A DNA stretch of 64,000 nt. It comes from Mesodorylaimus sp. YZB2_4. Its lineage: Eukaryota > Nematoda > Enoplea > Dorylaimida > Dorylaimidae. Positions 48,573 to 60,354 of the stretch are shown one piece after another (the stretch's first letter is position 1; every line of letters begins with the position of its first letter). The notes under the pieces were generated by a model. The model had not been told where the DNA came from. It worked only from the letters and a program-made list of their open reading frames with translations, and ran no database searches. A program made the position numbers and the translations under genes. Location: assembly GCA_030248295.1 (NCBI GenBank), contig JASANH010000517.1, forward strand, positions 186,001 to 250,000. Reading direction: 5' to 3'.

Positions 48573-49351
48573 TCACCCAGTAATCAGAGAGAAGCTCCCT
48601 AGCGGTCTCGTCTAATCACAGTTCGGCCGGGTGCGCAATGAAATGGAAAATAGTCGGTTTATAATTGAACAAGAGGGGAAGGAGAGAAGGTGCATGGAAC
48701 GGAAGGAGCCCGCCGATAGTGGGTCCCTGCGTCCGCCAGACTAAGATAATAGGCGAGACCCATATAAGCGCATCAATATGTGACTGTTGGTTTGGCGTCA
48801 CAATAGGGGCCGGCAATTTGTTCATTGAGGCGTGTACATATATGAATGCTGTCGCGGCCATTCGTGAAGCTGGAGGAGGGGTCGCTGCGAGGACTCGGGA
48901 GTCTGGCTTAGCTTGCTAGCTGAGGTGGCGAGGAAACGGACAAATTCATTAGTAGGCCGTACACGAGGCCATTTTTTCGTTCTTCTCTCTGTATCGCCAT
49001 TTTCTCCCCCCAAGTTCAATAATCAATCGTCGGAAAGCTCGTCTGTCTTTTTCGCCTCTTCTCGCTACCCCCATCCATCTCGTATAAGCGCGGCTACTAT
49101 TACATAATGCTAGTTCTTTCTAGTCACCGACCGGCGACCAAGTCGGAGTTGTGGACTGGCGGAAGCGGGCGTTTTGACCAATGTTTGACGACCTACATAT
49201 TGAATACGACCTTGACGCCCGTGCCCAATGCCATTGAGTAGAGACGGCACGCGAGGCACCACTCCAATCAGACACGCTCGGGTGAATGGACAAATTGGGA
49301 AGCCGCGTCTGGCACTCGAATAGTGTAAAGTGATCAATCACTCAATCGACC
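48573..49351. other. Proximal 5' flank of the anoctamin gene
   Basis: About 780 bp before the anoctamin start. It holds purine-rich runs and a CTTCTCTC-type pyrimidine stretch. No clear TATA box was assigned, and no other gene was recognised. Confidence 0.4.
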
Positions 49352-52300
49352 ATGTCCGTATTACCTCGTATTGATTTCGTCCTCGTCTACGACGCCACCG
49401 ATTTGGCACATGCACAAACTAGAGCCGCATTCGAGAAGGCGATGAGAAAGATTGGCTTGATCTTACAAACGGACAGTATCGATAAGGACGTCTATGTCAG
49501 TGTTTATTGCCCCTTCGAATTACTGGCCATAGAGGCCGAAAATGTCAAATTGGAAATGCCTTTGAAGAATGTAAGTTGTGGGGTGGAGTTGCTAGGCAGA
49601 TCCCAAAGAGCCGAGTGATGAACAGCCAGCGAGATGCCCTTTCACTCGACGCAAACGTGAAGTTGCTATCCAGCGCGTCATAAGCACGTACATTACAGAG
49701 TGCACGTTTGAACAAAAGCAGCGGGATTACTGTATACTACAAAACAAACCCTCTTTTTCTCAGTGCGCCATTTATCCAAACGATGCGGGATGTTTATCAA
49801 CATTTTTCAAACATTTGGAGACAGATGACGAAGGTAAGATTCCTGTGGCAAGCTTTGTTGCGCTCGTTTTTTGCCTGTTGTGAAGTTCGAACTCTCCCAT
49901 GGTAACAAGAGCATGGCGGTGAGACATGGAGCTACGAAGCAACATGCTGCCCCATCGAAACAGGGAATTCCGAATAAGCTAATTATATGGACACCTATCC
50001 ACCTAGAGTATAAATTATGCACAAATATGGATTGGCCGATATACAGAGCTTCTCATCGCACAGATCCACCGCAAACATACTTATATTTGTATTAAACGAG
50101 TTATACTGTATATGTCTTGTATAAGATGCATATGCAGTATATATGTTACCTTGGCTTACCTCCAGCCATTATCTGCCTCCATCATTACCCTATCATGGCC
50201 TTTATCTGGTCACTTTTACGCTGAGAAATACAATGCTCCGTGTACTGTTGAGAAAGCAATTTTAAAGATAAGTTCGCAGACAGCATCAACCTACGTTGCT
50301 CGCCATTTGAAATGTAAATATTTAGTAACATCACGTAGCAGTGAGATCCCTCAAGAGAGATTGCTTTCGTTGGCACCCCATGACCTCGCTTTAGAAAGGC
50401 ACAAGCGGGCTTATCCGCTAAATCTGTTTCAACCTAATGTGAGGACGCAATAAATGGGTTATATTAATCCAATATGCCGGGTTGTTCAGATGATAAAAAG
50501 AGAATGCATATTTTCCCATTTACGGTATATACCGTACGCCTGACACTAGCTCTTTGCAATTACCCAAATTCTTTTCCATATCCCAAAGAGACAACCAGAT
50601 TATGGATCTTCACACTGGACCCATCCATAACCCTTTCCCATCCTCGTTTCAGTGGATTACGTCAGCGGTCCATTCGAGCGTGATAAATTACATTTTTTCG
50701 AAGGCCACGAAGATCAAGAGACGTTTTTTCGAAGCGGCTTACGTAGTCTTCTCGTTTACCACATACTTATATCTTTACCATACGATGAAGAATTGACGGC
50801 CGCCACTGTGCACGGACGTCAAATGAAAAGCCTGACTAAAACTAAACGGCGAGGTAAGTGGTTTAGTTAAGGAAATGACTCGAGGAAAGTCATTTTATTG
50901 TGGGTTGCGAGTGAACGAGAGAATCCAGGTTGGACATCGTGATGGAACATGGGGGGCTTGAGGGAGTGGTCATACTGTACAGATCAGTCTGTGAAAGTCA
51001 CTGCCAGCCATGAAGTCACGGGTAGTATTAATATTGCATAGACCTCTGCATATCTTTCTACGCAAGAAAGAGGGTCACTACTCGCTCAGAAGCTCAAAAA
51101 TTGATTGCCCCTTTTACCCACATGTTCCCCTTATAAGGCCATCGTAGAATGTTTTTCAAAATCCACGTTGCTGCTCTAATCTAGCGTGACCCACACAAGC
51201 TTCCGCAAGCTTACGAGCAAAATGCAAAGTTTGAACTTGATCCAGACTGACCCTATTTTTTTGCAACCTAAAACCTTGCTAAGCAGTGACCGAATTTCTT
51301 TTTGTAGGCCTGCCGTACTTAATAATCAAAGGTGTATATAAAGATTCGTACGTATTGCATGACCAATCGATAGACGATCCTGTATATTTGAAAATGAAAG
51401 AGAAAGCGCCTCAACAATACGCCGCTGTTGTAAGTATTGAATTTTTTGCAACGACCTTGTGTTTGCATTAGTGAATAGGGAGCGTGGAACAATGGGTGTG
51501 CCTAATGACGTTGTCACGAATAATTATAAAGCGAGATGCACCGAAGAGTTGAAAGGATTCATGAACATAAATCATATTCTAGGGTGCTTGAACAATCAAC
51601 AGAGGGACTCATTATCTTTATCTTTTAAAAAGCTGTCGGGTTTACTGTAAATGGCACAGCTTAGGCCAATAGAGTATAAGGTGTGTGGCGAGGTCATTGA
51701 GTGTGGAGCACTCAAATGACCTTATCTGAGTGCGCGCTGGCGTCAAAACTCTACTCACAGGACCTCATTACGTGTTGAATGCCCTGGGGCTGATATGATT
51801 TAGAGTGTGGTAAGTAGATGAACTCGTGGCATAGATACGACATACAGTATACTTGCACTGTACGAGTATAGACATATATCTTTATGCAATGCGCAGAGCT
51901 ACAGTATTCGGGGGCGCAGTTGCTTCTGTCCATGACAGACCTGTATCTTGGTGGAGTAGTGGTGTGCTGAAGGGCACCAACACATTGTCCAAATGATAAT
52001 GTGGACTGAAAACGATCAAACTTTCAAAAAGTGCCTTATTCCATAGGCTGAAAAATTAAAGTCTTTCAATGATCCTCGCCGTGATCTGAATCGAACGTGG
52101 ACTCGGTTCAAGAAATTTCAGCCGTTATGGCGCATTCGAAATTATTTCGGTGAGAAAATCGCTTTCTATTTTGCCTGGGTTGGTACATACGTCACGTCGC
52201 TATGGGTACCAGCCATCGTGGGCTTGTGCGCTTTTCTTTATGGTGTTTACGTTACGTAAGTTCTTGACTGGACCTTATGAATGGGAATGAGGGGAGTCAA

Positions 52301-55300
52301 TGATTTTGGTATGCATGGGATTTTAGAGTGGAAGAAGGAACATTCAACGGGTGTTATTGCCCTTGCGAGAATACGTCAAACCACACTGGAGGTATGACGA
52401 CGACTGATGCGTGGATCGATGATGGAATGAATGCGAGTACAACTACTCCCTCTCAAAATTGCGGACCTAATCAGGCGATGGAGTAAGTTGGAGCTAATGC
52501 GACTGCACTTTTGCTGCATCAGTAACTAGTAGGGGAAAAATATGGGCAGATCCTGCACTAACCCAATAGGGAATAAAAATTCGCACTTATTTCAAACAAC
52601 GATTTCATGCAAGCAGATGGAAAAGTTTCTACACTGAACCAACAGCCTGACGAGCCAGTGCGCCGTGTGCGATGGGATCTGTGCCAAAGCACATTGAATC
52701 CTTGGCAAAAATTTGGAAACTAAATCTGTAATTCGCGCTTTTTAGAGTGTCAGATATTGCGGACGCTGCACTGCACGCTGTCGAGGCATCGTTCAATAAC
52801 AAATTCAACTTTGCTTTTGCCTTATTGATTTGCCTTTGGGGTAAGAATGAGCTTTCTGCGTTGCCTCGTACCTCCAATCAGTCTGATGCAATGCCTGTTT
52901 TTTAGGCACAGTATTTCTGGAATCGTGGAAACGCAAGAACAGTACATTAGCCTACGAGTGGGATGTAAACTCGTACGAAGACAGCGAGCCTGATAGACCT
53001 GAATTTTTTGGCACTGAACACATGCTGGTAAGTTACTTATACTCATGCCTTATATTTTCGTAAAAAATGCTTACCGAATATGGTCATGTATTATCTGCCG
53101 CAGGATCCAGTGACGAAAGAATTGATTTGGGTTTATCCGAGTCATTTACGACTCAAGCGGTTCGCCGTCTCAGCAGTTGTGGTCGTCAGCATGGTAAGTG
53201 CCTCCCTAATTCGTCTTACCTTAGGGCTTGCAATATCGATGCAGGTGCTTCTGCAAGGCATGCTACGATGCACACCCTTTGGTTATTGATTATTAAAAAA
53301 TATCGAATGCAATCAATTTTAAGAGTATTGCAATTGTTTTCTGGTCTTTTTAGATGATGTTGGTATTTTTGAGCATAGCTGCAGTCATCACGTTTCAAGT
53401 GAGGAATATACTTAAAACTCCACGAATAAAGACGCAACAATCCCAAATCGCTCGTTGTCCTTGCAGGTTGTAATGTCAGTCACATGGGTGTGCAAGCAAT
53501 CATTGTCGGGCACATCGGAATATAATCAGATGACCTGCAACCGATGCTTAGACTCGAATCAACGCAGTAGCAATCCCATGATTTGTTTATTGATCGCTAG
53601 CTTATTACCAGCCATACTGAACGCAATCTCGGTATTGCTGTTGGATTATATTTATTCCAAAATCGCTGTCAAATTGACGAACTGGGGTAAGCTGGTTTGT
53701 GCTTCACATACTTTTAGGTTTTGGACAAACTCATTCAACTTATCTTAAGTTACAAACTTAACTTGGACTATATTAGGTTTTGGAAAAATTTCAGAATTCA
53801 GAGGCTAATATGACGTGCGAACACTTAGCAGTTTTGAAAATCCCCCTCCGATTTTTGTTGCACTGGTCGTATGCTATCCAAAATACAAAAGCGCTTTGCC
53901 TTGTCAAGCTACTGATCGTGAGTTATGAAAAATCTGTAGCTGATGAAAAAGATTGATTCAATACGTGGAACCAAGTGATACAATTGTAGCATCAACGTAT
54001 TTTTGTTTTTAGAAAACCACCAGACACAGAGTGATTACAACGACGCTTTGATCTTGTAAGTTTTAGGTAAAGGCATAATTTTTGCAAAGCATATTGGAAA
54101 TCATGGTCTGCGATGGCCTCAGGGAAACCAGCTCATACAATTGGGGTTATGAAATTATGCAGAAGGTACACACAGTAGAGCACAGTCTTTACCTCTGCAG
54201 TAGACACATTATGCATGGTTGGTGGCGCAGTCAGACACTGAAACTACATGTAGAGGTTTAGGTTATTGGTAACCTAATTGCGACATACTGCAGTTTTCTA
54301 AGACACGTGAGATCAAGATCATGCGCAATTTTTCTCATTTTAGAAAATTGTTCGTTTTCCAATTCGTCAACAGTTATGCCTACTTGGTATACACAGCCGT
54401 GTTCAGAACAGATTACACTGTAAGTTATACGATACTTTGATTATCACTTCAGTTTTTCGGCAACTTTATTCCCGCTTTTAGGGCCTTCAAAAAAACGGTT
54501 TATGGGGAATGGGCGAAGAATTTCGAGATGGCTGCTCAGAAATGTGCATGTCCTATTTGTCACTTCAAGTATTAGCTTTGATGATAGCAAAACCAACGCT
54601 AAAAGCTGCCAACGACATGTTCCTTCCGTAAGTTATTGGTGAAAACTGTGACTGAGGCGAACCCCTCCCTCCCAATGTCGAGTCCAAATAGGGAGCGTGA
54701 AGAGTCAGAGTATTGAAATCAACCTCGTGGGTAGTGTGAATCTAATTAATTACCAGAACCAGAAGCATTCTTGTTTTAATCTCCAATCTTTGACTCTTGG
54801 GTGGACATACATATCTCCCCCCCCCCCCCCATATGCATGTCGTGCCACAGTACGAGGCATTATGCAAACTGTTCCTTTTCCAGTTGGTGCATACGGCAAG
54901 CGAAGAATTCTTTTGCCTGGTTGAAAAGTCGGACTCGTCACAACGACGTGATAGGCGTATCGATACCCGCGCGTCGACCCAGCAATGGCGGCATCGATTC
55001 GAGCGGGGCATTGTTTTTGGAAAGAGAACGTCGAAAGCCGCCTTTAGGAGATTTCTGCTTGGAAGAATTCTCAGAAAAAGTGATCCAATTCGGCTATGTT
55101 GTGGTAAGTGCAGTGATTGAGTATCGGTCACTCCAAGAGCGGTAGTGACGTTGGCCTGCTGATACCTATTTGCTATGAATCCTTTGCTCACCCATAACTG
55201 GAGTTAGTAAAGAAGCAGTTACTGACTTAATTATCAAAGCATGTATCAGTTGGCCTGCGGTTACAGTATGGCTCAACTTTCAGTAGTCACACTTAACCGA

Positions 55301-57270
55301 TGGCGCTTGTTTTAGATGTTCACAATCTCTTTCCCGTTGGCGCCTTTCATAGCGTTGATTGTAAGCCTTATCGATATACGCCTCGATGCGCATCGCCTCC
55401 TTTGGTTCAACCGGCGACCAATAGCTTTCATCGCCCCTGATATTGGTAAAAATATGAGGTTTCTTGTTGTTCTTTTAGTTTTTTTCGGGTGGCTGATATA
55501 CAGTATGGTACTCCGATCTAATACCTATGTATAATACAGTATATGGCTTTAACAAAGCTGTCTAGCTGCTCCTGTTTCAGGACTATGGAAATCCATTCTA
55601 CAATTTCTAAATTTCTGTGGTATAGTGTGTAATAGTTTCCTAATGGCGACATCATCTTCACTTATTAAAAGTTTGCCGCTATCTGATCGTTTATTTTATG
55701 TAAGTTTAATCATGGTTGTTACAAGTTATCTGTGCCATGTTGGCAGACAGCTGTTTCTGTGATTGACGACTTTCCATATTTTATTACAGATGCTGCTGTT
55801 CGAGCATGTGGTATTCTTTGGTATGTACTTATTACAAATTATTATCCCAGATGTGCCGTCGCGAGTCAAACAAGCAATGAGACGGGTAAGGGACAGGTCT
55901 CGTGAGGACACTGATCTGTCGATGCTGGTGTAAGGTTTGAATCAATCACATAGCCCAGATGCCGATGTAGTTTTCTTCCTGAAGCCCACTACGCCTACAC
56001 CCAAATGGGCCGGCTACAACCGGGTCGTTGGGAGGGATGCTGACCAGCCAGGCAGAGAGCACGGACTTCATATAGGCCATGCTCGGGTCCAGGAACTAGT
56101 CTTATGAATCCCTCGCATGATAGGAAACCCAGTCAGCTCAGCCTCTGGGCCCCGCTCGGCCCCCACCAGGGAGGAAGAAAAATAGTCTGTGCATCAGGTA
56201 CATACTGTACTAGGTTTTATGCTAATAACTTAGACTACACTCGGACACCTTTTACAACTGAAGCTTGTAACAGCTTGTAACAATAACAGGCTTGTTGGGC
56301 CCTAAAAGCAGGATAAATCTCACGATCACAATAAGAATTTTCGCAGTGTGTGTACAGACACATTGCTGTACTGTAAATTCGATGAGGGTCTACTGTTTGC
56401 TTCTGATTTGTGTACATACTCATTTTTATCATATATGTAAACCACACGTGGGATGGGAATAATGTAAACACTATTTTAGTTTCCCCAATAAGTGTAGTTA
56501 GAGATGGCATGTCAGATAATCAGTATGTAATACGACTGGGTCCGTATTACTGGAGGGAGTGACCGGTGCGGCTTTTGCACCACGCTGAAACCCAGGGCAG
56601 CCTACCAAGTCTTCCAATCTGGTACATGGCTGAAACTTCGCCCTGACCGGTGACACCCAGCTGCTGGCTCCGTGCAGAGTACCGTATCGATTGCCTGTCG
56701 AGCCTCTACAATTATTTTGTCTGCTTTATCAGGATAGTGCATATTTAATACTGATCTGGCAACATTAATTGTATCACAAAGGTACACCTATAATGGTGAA
56801 TTTGTGCCTTTCAGGAACGCTATCAAATCAGTAAACTCTTATCAGAGGGATACTTGCCCATATCTCGTACAGTATCCCACGTGAATGCAGGCGCTGGCTG
56901 TGCCGCCAGTCGTACAGTCACTCCATCGCCATCCAACAAATTCAGACGGCCGTCGATGACATCGAGCATTGTTGATCGTCACCATAACTTACACCATCGC
57001 CGAACAATGGCCCCGGGATCATTCCATACCCAATCGCTGACAGCTCGGACTACGGCCAGCGGCGGTGGGGGATCGATGAGAATAAATATGAGCGACCGCG
57101 CGTTAATCTCAGCAGCTGGTTCGAGCACTTGTGTCTCCCCTGGAACGACGGTTACTAGTTCGATGACTCTGGAAGCCAAGGCCCCAACTCACAACTCGTT
57201 GGATTTGACAGTGAATAGCGGACCATCATTGAATCGGCCATTGGTGCACCAGGAAGACGTGTTTTTATAG
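49352..57270 (+). CDS. ANO: Anoctamin (TMEM16) channel/scramblase
   Basis: A ten-helix dimeric membrane protein; family members are calcium-activated chloride channels or lipid scramblases. Nineteen exons keep one frame for 944 residues: 49352-49570, 49764-49833, 50653-50853, 51308-51429, 52047-52255, 52327-52482, 52746-52840, 52906-53027, 53104-53193, 53354-53398, 53467-53686, 54014-54056, 54344-54419, 54482-54627, 54884-55103, 55316-55445, 55581-55699, 55790-55885, 56815-57270. N-terminal dimerisation domain: RIDFVLVYDA. Then FQPLWRIRNYFGEKIAFYFA at TM1; AFALLICLWGTVFLESWKRK; LFVFQFVNSYAYLVYTAVF; EEFSEKVIQFGYVVMFTISF with both TM7 acidic residues; SLIDIRLDA in TM8; RRPIAF; LLFEHVVFFG; IIPDVP. 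The about 140-residue serine/threonine-rich tail is unlike its relatives. If intron 18 is retained, translation would end after about 15 further residues. Channel or scramblase cannot be told from sequence. Confidence 0.94.
55975..56180. repeat. GC-rich candidate repeat in anoctamin intron 18
   Basis: About 200 bp much more GC-rich than the surrounding intron, with strings such as 'gggccccgctcggccccc' and 'gggccggctacaaccggg'. No second copy was found in the window, and no coding frame or Pol III boxes were recognised. Reported for its composition only. Confidence 0.3.
56524..56716 (+). repeat. Dispersed repeat A, copy 2, in anoctamin intron 18
   Basis: Same family and orientation as 1109-1299, with matching ends (TATGTAATACGACTGGGTCC ... 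CTCTACAATTATT). This copy is a few bases different in length because of small indels. Confidence 0.8.
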
Positions 57271-57870
57271 GTCGATGCTTTAGGGTTTTACCTAAATTGC
57301 TTATTGTAGGGCCAAAATAATGGGTACTCACATCACTTTTGTACAACTACGATTGTAATTCCAGGTTTTCTGACTTCGCTGTGCGCCATTTGTGTCAAAA
57401 ATGTGACTGACAGGTTTTTCGTTAGAGACGGTAGATTAATCAGTGATTGTATACGCATTATTCCTGCAGAGTGTTTAGTATTCTAAATCGCTCTATTTGA
57501 TTGTGAACTCATTGGGAAACATCTGCTGCTGTTTCCAGAACAATTTTCTTTCCCTACTTTATTTAGTAACTTCGACTTTATGTTTCTTTATATTCATGCA
57601 CAACTGAATATGAATCGCGAGAAATTCCAGATCCAACCAAGATGCAAACTAGCCTTCAGAATGTTACATTCAGTCTTATCCATGGTGATACTGAGTACAT
57701 TAACGCGGAGAAAAACCTGGCCAGTGCGCGAAAACCGTGATTCAGTCTGATTTTTGAGATTTTTAACATAGCTGGAAAATAGGAGCAGATAAAAATTGAG
57801 TTCATCAGATTAGGCATCAAATTCTGATCAGATTAAGATGTTTATTTTCCATATCAACGATTTCTATCGA
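57271..57870. other. 3' flank of anoctamin
   Basis: Non-coding. No continuation of the neighbouring transposase (no DDE catalytic domain) was recognised on the minus strand. Confidence 0.4.
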
Positions 57871-58332
57871 TCATCCCTTCTTTTTTTTGTTGGCTTTCCA
57901 TAACATTGAAACATGTTGGCATTGTCGGACATTCAATCCTTGCTCTTTTAACCGTCTTCGGACAGTATCTCGACTTAATTTTCGACCATTCGCTGTTTCA
58001 AAGCGCCTTGACAAACTGGCGAGGGATTGCTCGCGGTCTGACAATGCTTCACATTTCAATCGTCGATCATCTCGTTTGGTCGAGGATCGCTTTCGACCAC
58101 TTCCCTTGCGTCGAGACACATTTCCTGTCTTTTTCCATTAATTAATAATCTGTGAGACGCTACTCTTCGATATTTTGACTCCATTTTCCCCCATCTTTTC
58201 TACAATTTTCCTGGAGGAAAGTTTCAAATCCCAGTAGCCGATCACCATTCCTTTCTCTTCTTCTGAGAATTGAAGCCGAGTTTCCTTTTTATTGGGCCTG
58301 AAAATGCAGGAAAGGCGCGATGAAATCTTCAT
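57871..58332 (-). pseudogene. Tc1/mariner transposase, N-terminal DNA-binding fragment
   Basis: The minus-strand frame begins MKISSRLS at 58332. It encodes a first helix-turn-helix (FSEEEKGMVIGYWDLKLSSR, then KIVEKMGENGVKISKSSVSQ) and a linker RRKGSGRKRSS. A second helix-turn-helix follows (RRFETANGRKLSRDTVRRRL), the paired-like layout of Tc1/Tc3 transposases. One in-frame TAA at 58138-58140 separates the two halves, and a lysine run from an A-tract precedes the final stop at 57871. The catalytic DDE/D domain is missing, so the piece cannot transpose by itself. A domesticated DNA-binding role is not supported because of the internal stop. Confidence 0.82.
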
Positions 58333-59205
58333 AAGCTTATATTTGTTCTGTAATATGAAAAAATCAATGTATCTGACTAGTATCGATCGAACTGATCAAA
58401 CAGTGAAAATAATGTTTTTTTTTAGTTTTGTTACTTCGGCAAACTGCTAGACTCATCATGGAATATAATATTAGACTATAACTTACCGATTCTGACCAGC
58501 CATAATTCAATATTTTGCCAATATTTGAGAATTTGACCGAAAAGCCAATTTCTTTTTGACAGACGGAACAGTTTCTTTTTCAAAAATGGACAGCGAATCG
58601 TGCAGACAACTAGTTATCAGGGGAGCTGGTGCCTACGGAGCAGCAACGAATAAAAATTAGCGCCAATTCAAATGTTTGCGCACGTGTATCTACATAGGTG
58701 GGTACCGTATGTGCGAGCCTGTCATGACGTTCCAAGACAGGAAGGAACTTTGACAGGCACCCAGCCGAACACTATCGAGACCGACCAGCTACTAATAGCA
58801 ACCATCATGGAGCACTGTGTGGGTGCCCTGCCCAGGTCCGATATTGGGTCACAAAACCCAACCATTTTTTTGGGGTTTTTTGTCTCGTTGGGTCGGGTTT
58901 CTTCAAACCTCCTGCCCAAGACCAAAACCACAAACCCGAAACCACCCTGTCTCGGGTTTGTGTAGTAACTGACATGATCTTATCAGAGTGTACTTTCAAA
59001 TTCGGTTTTTGGATTCCTTCAAAAGCAGATGGTCAACGTGAGATGATCCTGCTCGCATCTTAACGACCATTTTCTTTTCGAGCTGCAAGATTCACATATC
59101 ATTTCAACTAAGGATTGGACTCGTACAAGTTCCTGACCTGCAGATGCACAAATATGCTAAATATGCAAACCTTTTACTTTGTACCTGTACAAACGCTACA
59201 GCTAA
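58333..59205. other. Non-coding stretch between transposase relic and element nest
   Basis: No gene. At 58850-58960 an A/T-rich segment with repeated 'ggttt' and 'acccaa' words (acaaaacccaaccat, cgttgggtcggg, cccgaaacca) can fold back on itself imperfectly. Not assigned to an element. Confidence 0.35.
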
Positions 59206-59499
59206 GGAACCATTCATAGAGGTCGACCGCACGAAATCTCGATTTTTTATCTTCCCCCCCCCCCCCCCCCCCCTGACCGCATGCCAACCACTTCTCGCGA
59301 ACCCTTACACCCCCTCGAAAATGTTCGACCACTTCAGCCATACCCCCCTCCCCCTCCAAACGCAGTTTTGTCAGATGTTTCATCTAATGCTTTCTTGAGC
59401 TTGACGAGGTGCCCTCTCCTTCAGAGACACATCTGTTTTTTTGATTTATGGGACTGATTTTTATTCTGTAAGAGCCTCCACAAACTTTTCCCCATATTT

Positions 59500-60354
59500 T
59501 TTAAAAATTTTTGTGGGTTGGGCCGCGCCGACCAGGTTCTCCATGGGACTTCCAATCATATTAGCAGTCATGAAATGATAAACGAGGCTGTGAGATGACC
59601 AGCGATAGGTCGGGATCCCGATCCTGATCCTGACATTGAGGCATCGGGACTATGCATATAATTATGATATACATAAGCATGGTGGGTGCACTCTGATCCA
59701 TCAGATCTGCGATGAAGCAGTAGCGATGAAGAGGCAGCAGCAACATCGGCTCAAATCGATAATGATAGCAACACTAATTTTACTAAATCTAGGCTGACCT
59801 TGCTGAACGCGTATCAAAACTGCGAATGTACTCATCAATTCCAGCTTATTTATAATAACTGAAACTCGACCTGATAAAAAGCTTTAAAAACCCAGATGAC
59901 TGAAGTGTGCTTTAGAGGGGAAAATAGACTCATCTTCGTGTGTGCAAACAATTTTCGACCTCAAACTAAAAATCCCGATCCCGATCGGGCTTGCCCTGAT
60001 CTCGATCCTGGAAAAAGGTGATCCCGACCTACCCCTGGAGATGACCAGCTCTCATGGCAGGTTCCCTGTCTCTTCACTGGGAGCACCTGCACACTGCTGG
60101 GTGAGAAGGGGCTTAGGCTTAGCTTAGGGACCTTCCCGACTGGTGTTCGAGGACAGTTTCCAATTGTGTACTCCTTCGGTGGGCGTCCGCCATTTATTTG
60201 ACAGTAGCAGGGGTGTCGCCCAAAGCCAGGTGTCCAAAGCCAGCGACAAGCTACTAAACTGCCGTCCTCCGTCGGAATAGAACCTCGGCCTCCAGTCAGG
60301 GTTGCCGGCCAGCAAGGTGGATCAACGCCTCAACCAGCTTAGCCATCGCCTCCC
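59500..60354 (-). mobile_element. tRNA-headed SINE (head type 2), split by an insertion
   Basis: Minus-strand head GGGAGGCGATGGCTAAGCTG near 60354, body (GAACACCAGTCGGGAAGGTC, then GGTGCTCCCAGTGAAGAG), and tail ending in GGGTTGGGCCGCGC-type sequence read from the complement near 59520. The body is interrupted at 59603-60037. The whole SINE lies inside the transposon at 59206-60647, so it inserted after it. Confidence 0.78.
59603..60037. mobile_element. 435-bp element inside the SINE, 11-bp target duplication
   Basis: Flanked by perfect copies of GAGATGACCAG (59592-59602 and 60038-60048), a sequence that belongs to the SINE body. Near its ends is the inverted pair TAGGTCGGGATC (59606-59617; complement at 60020-60031), plus repeated 'atcc(c/t)gatc' words. 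No coding frame was recognised. An 11-bp duplication is long for a cut-and-paste MITE, so the class is open. Confidence 0.8.
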
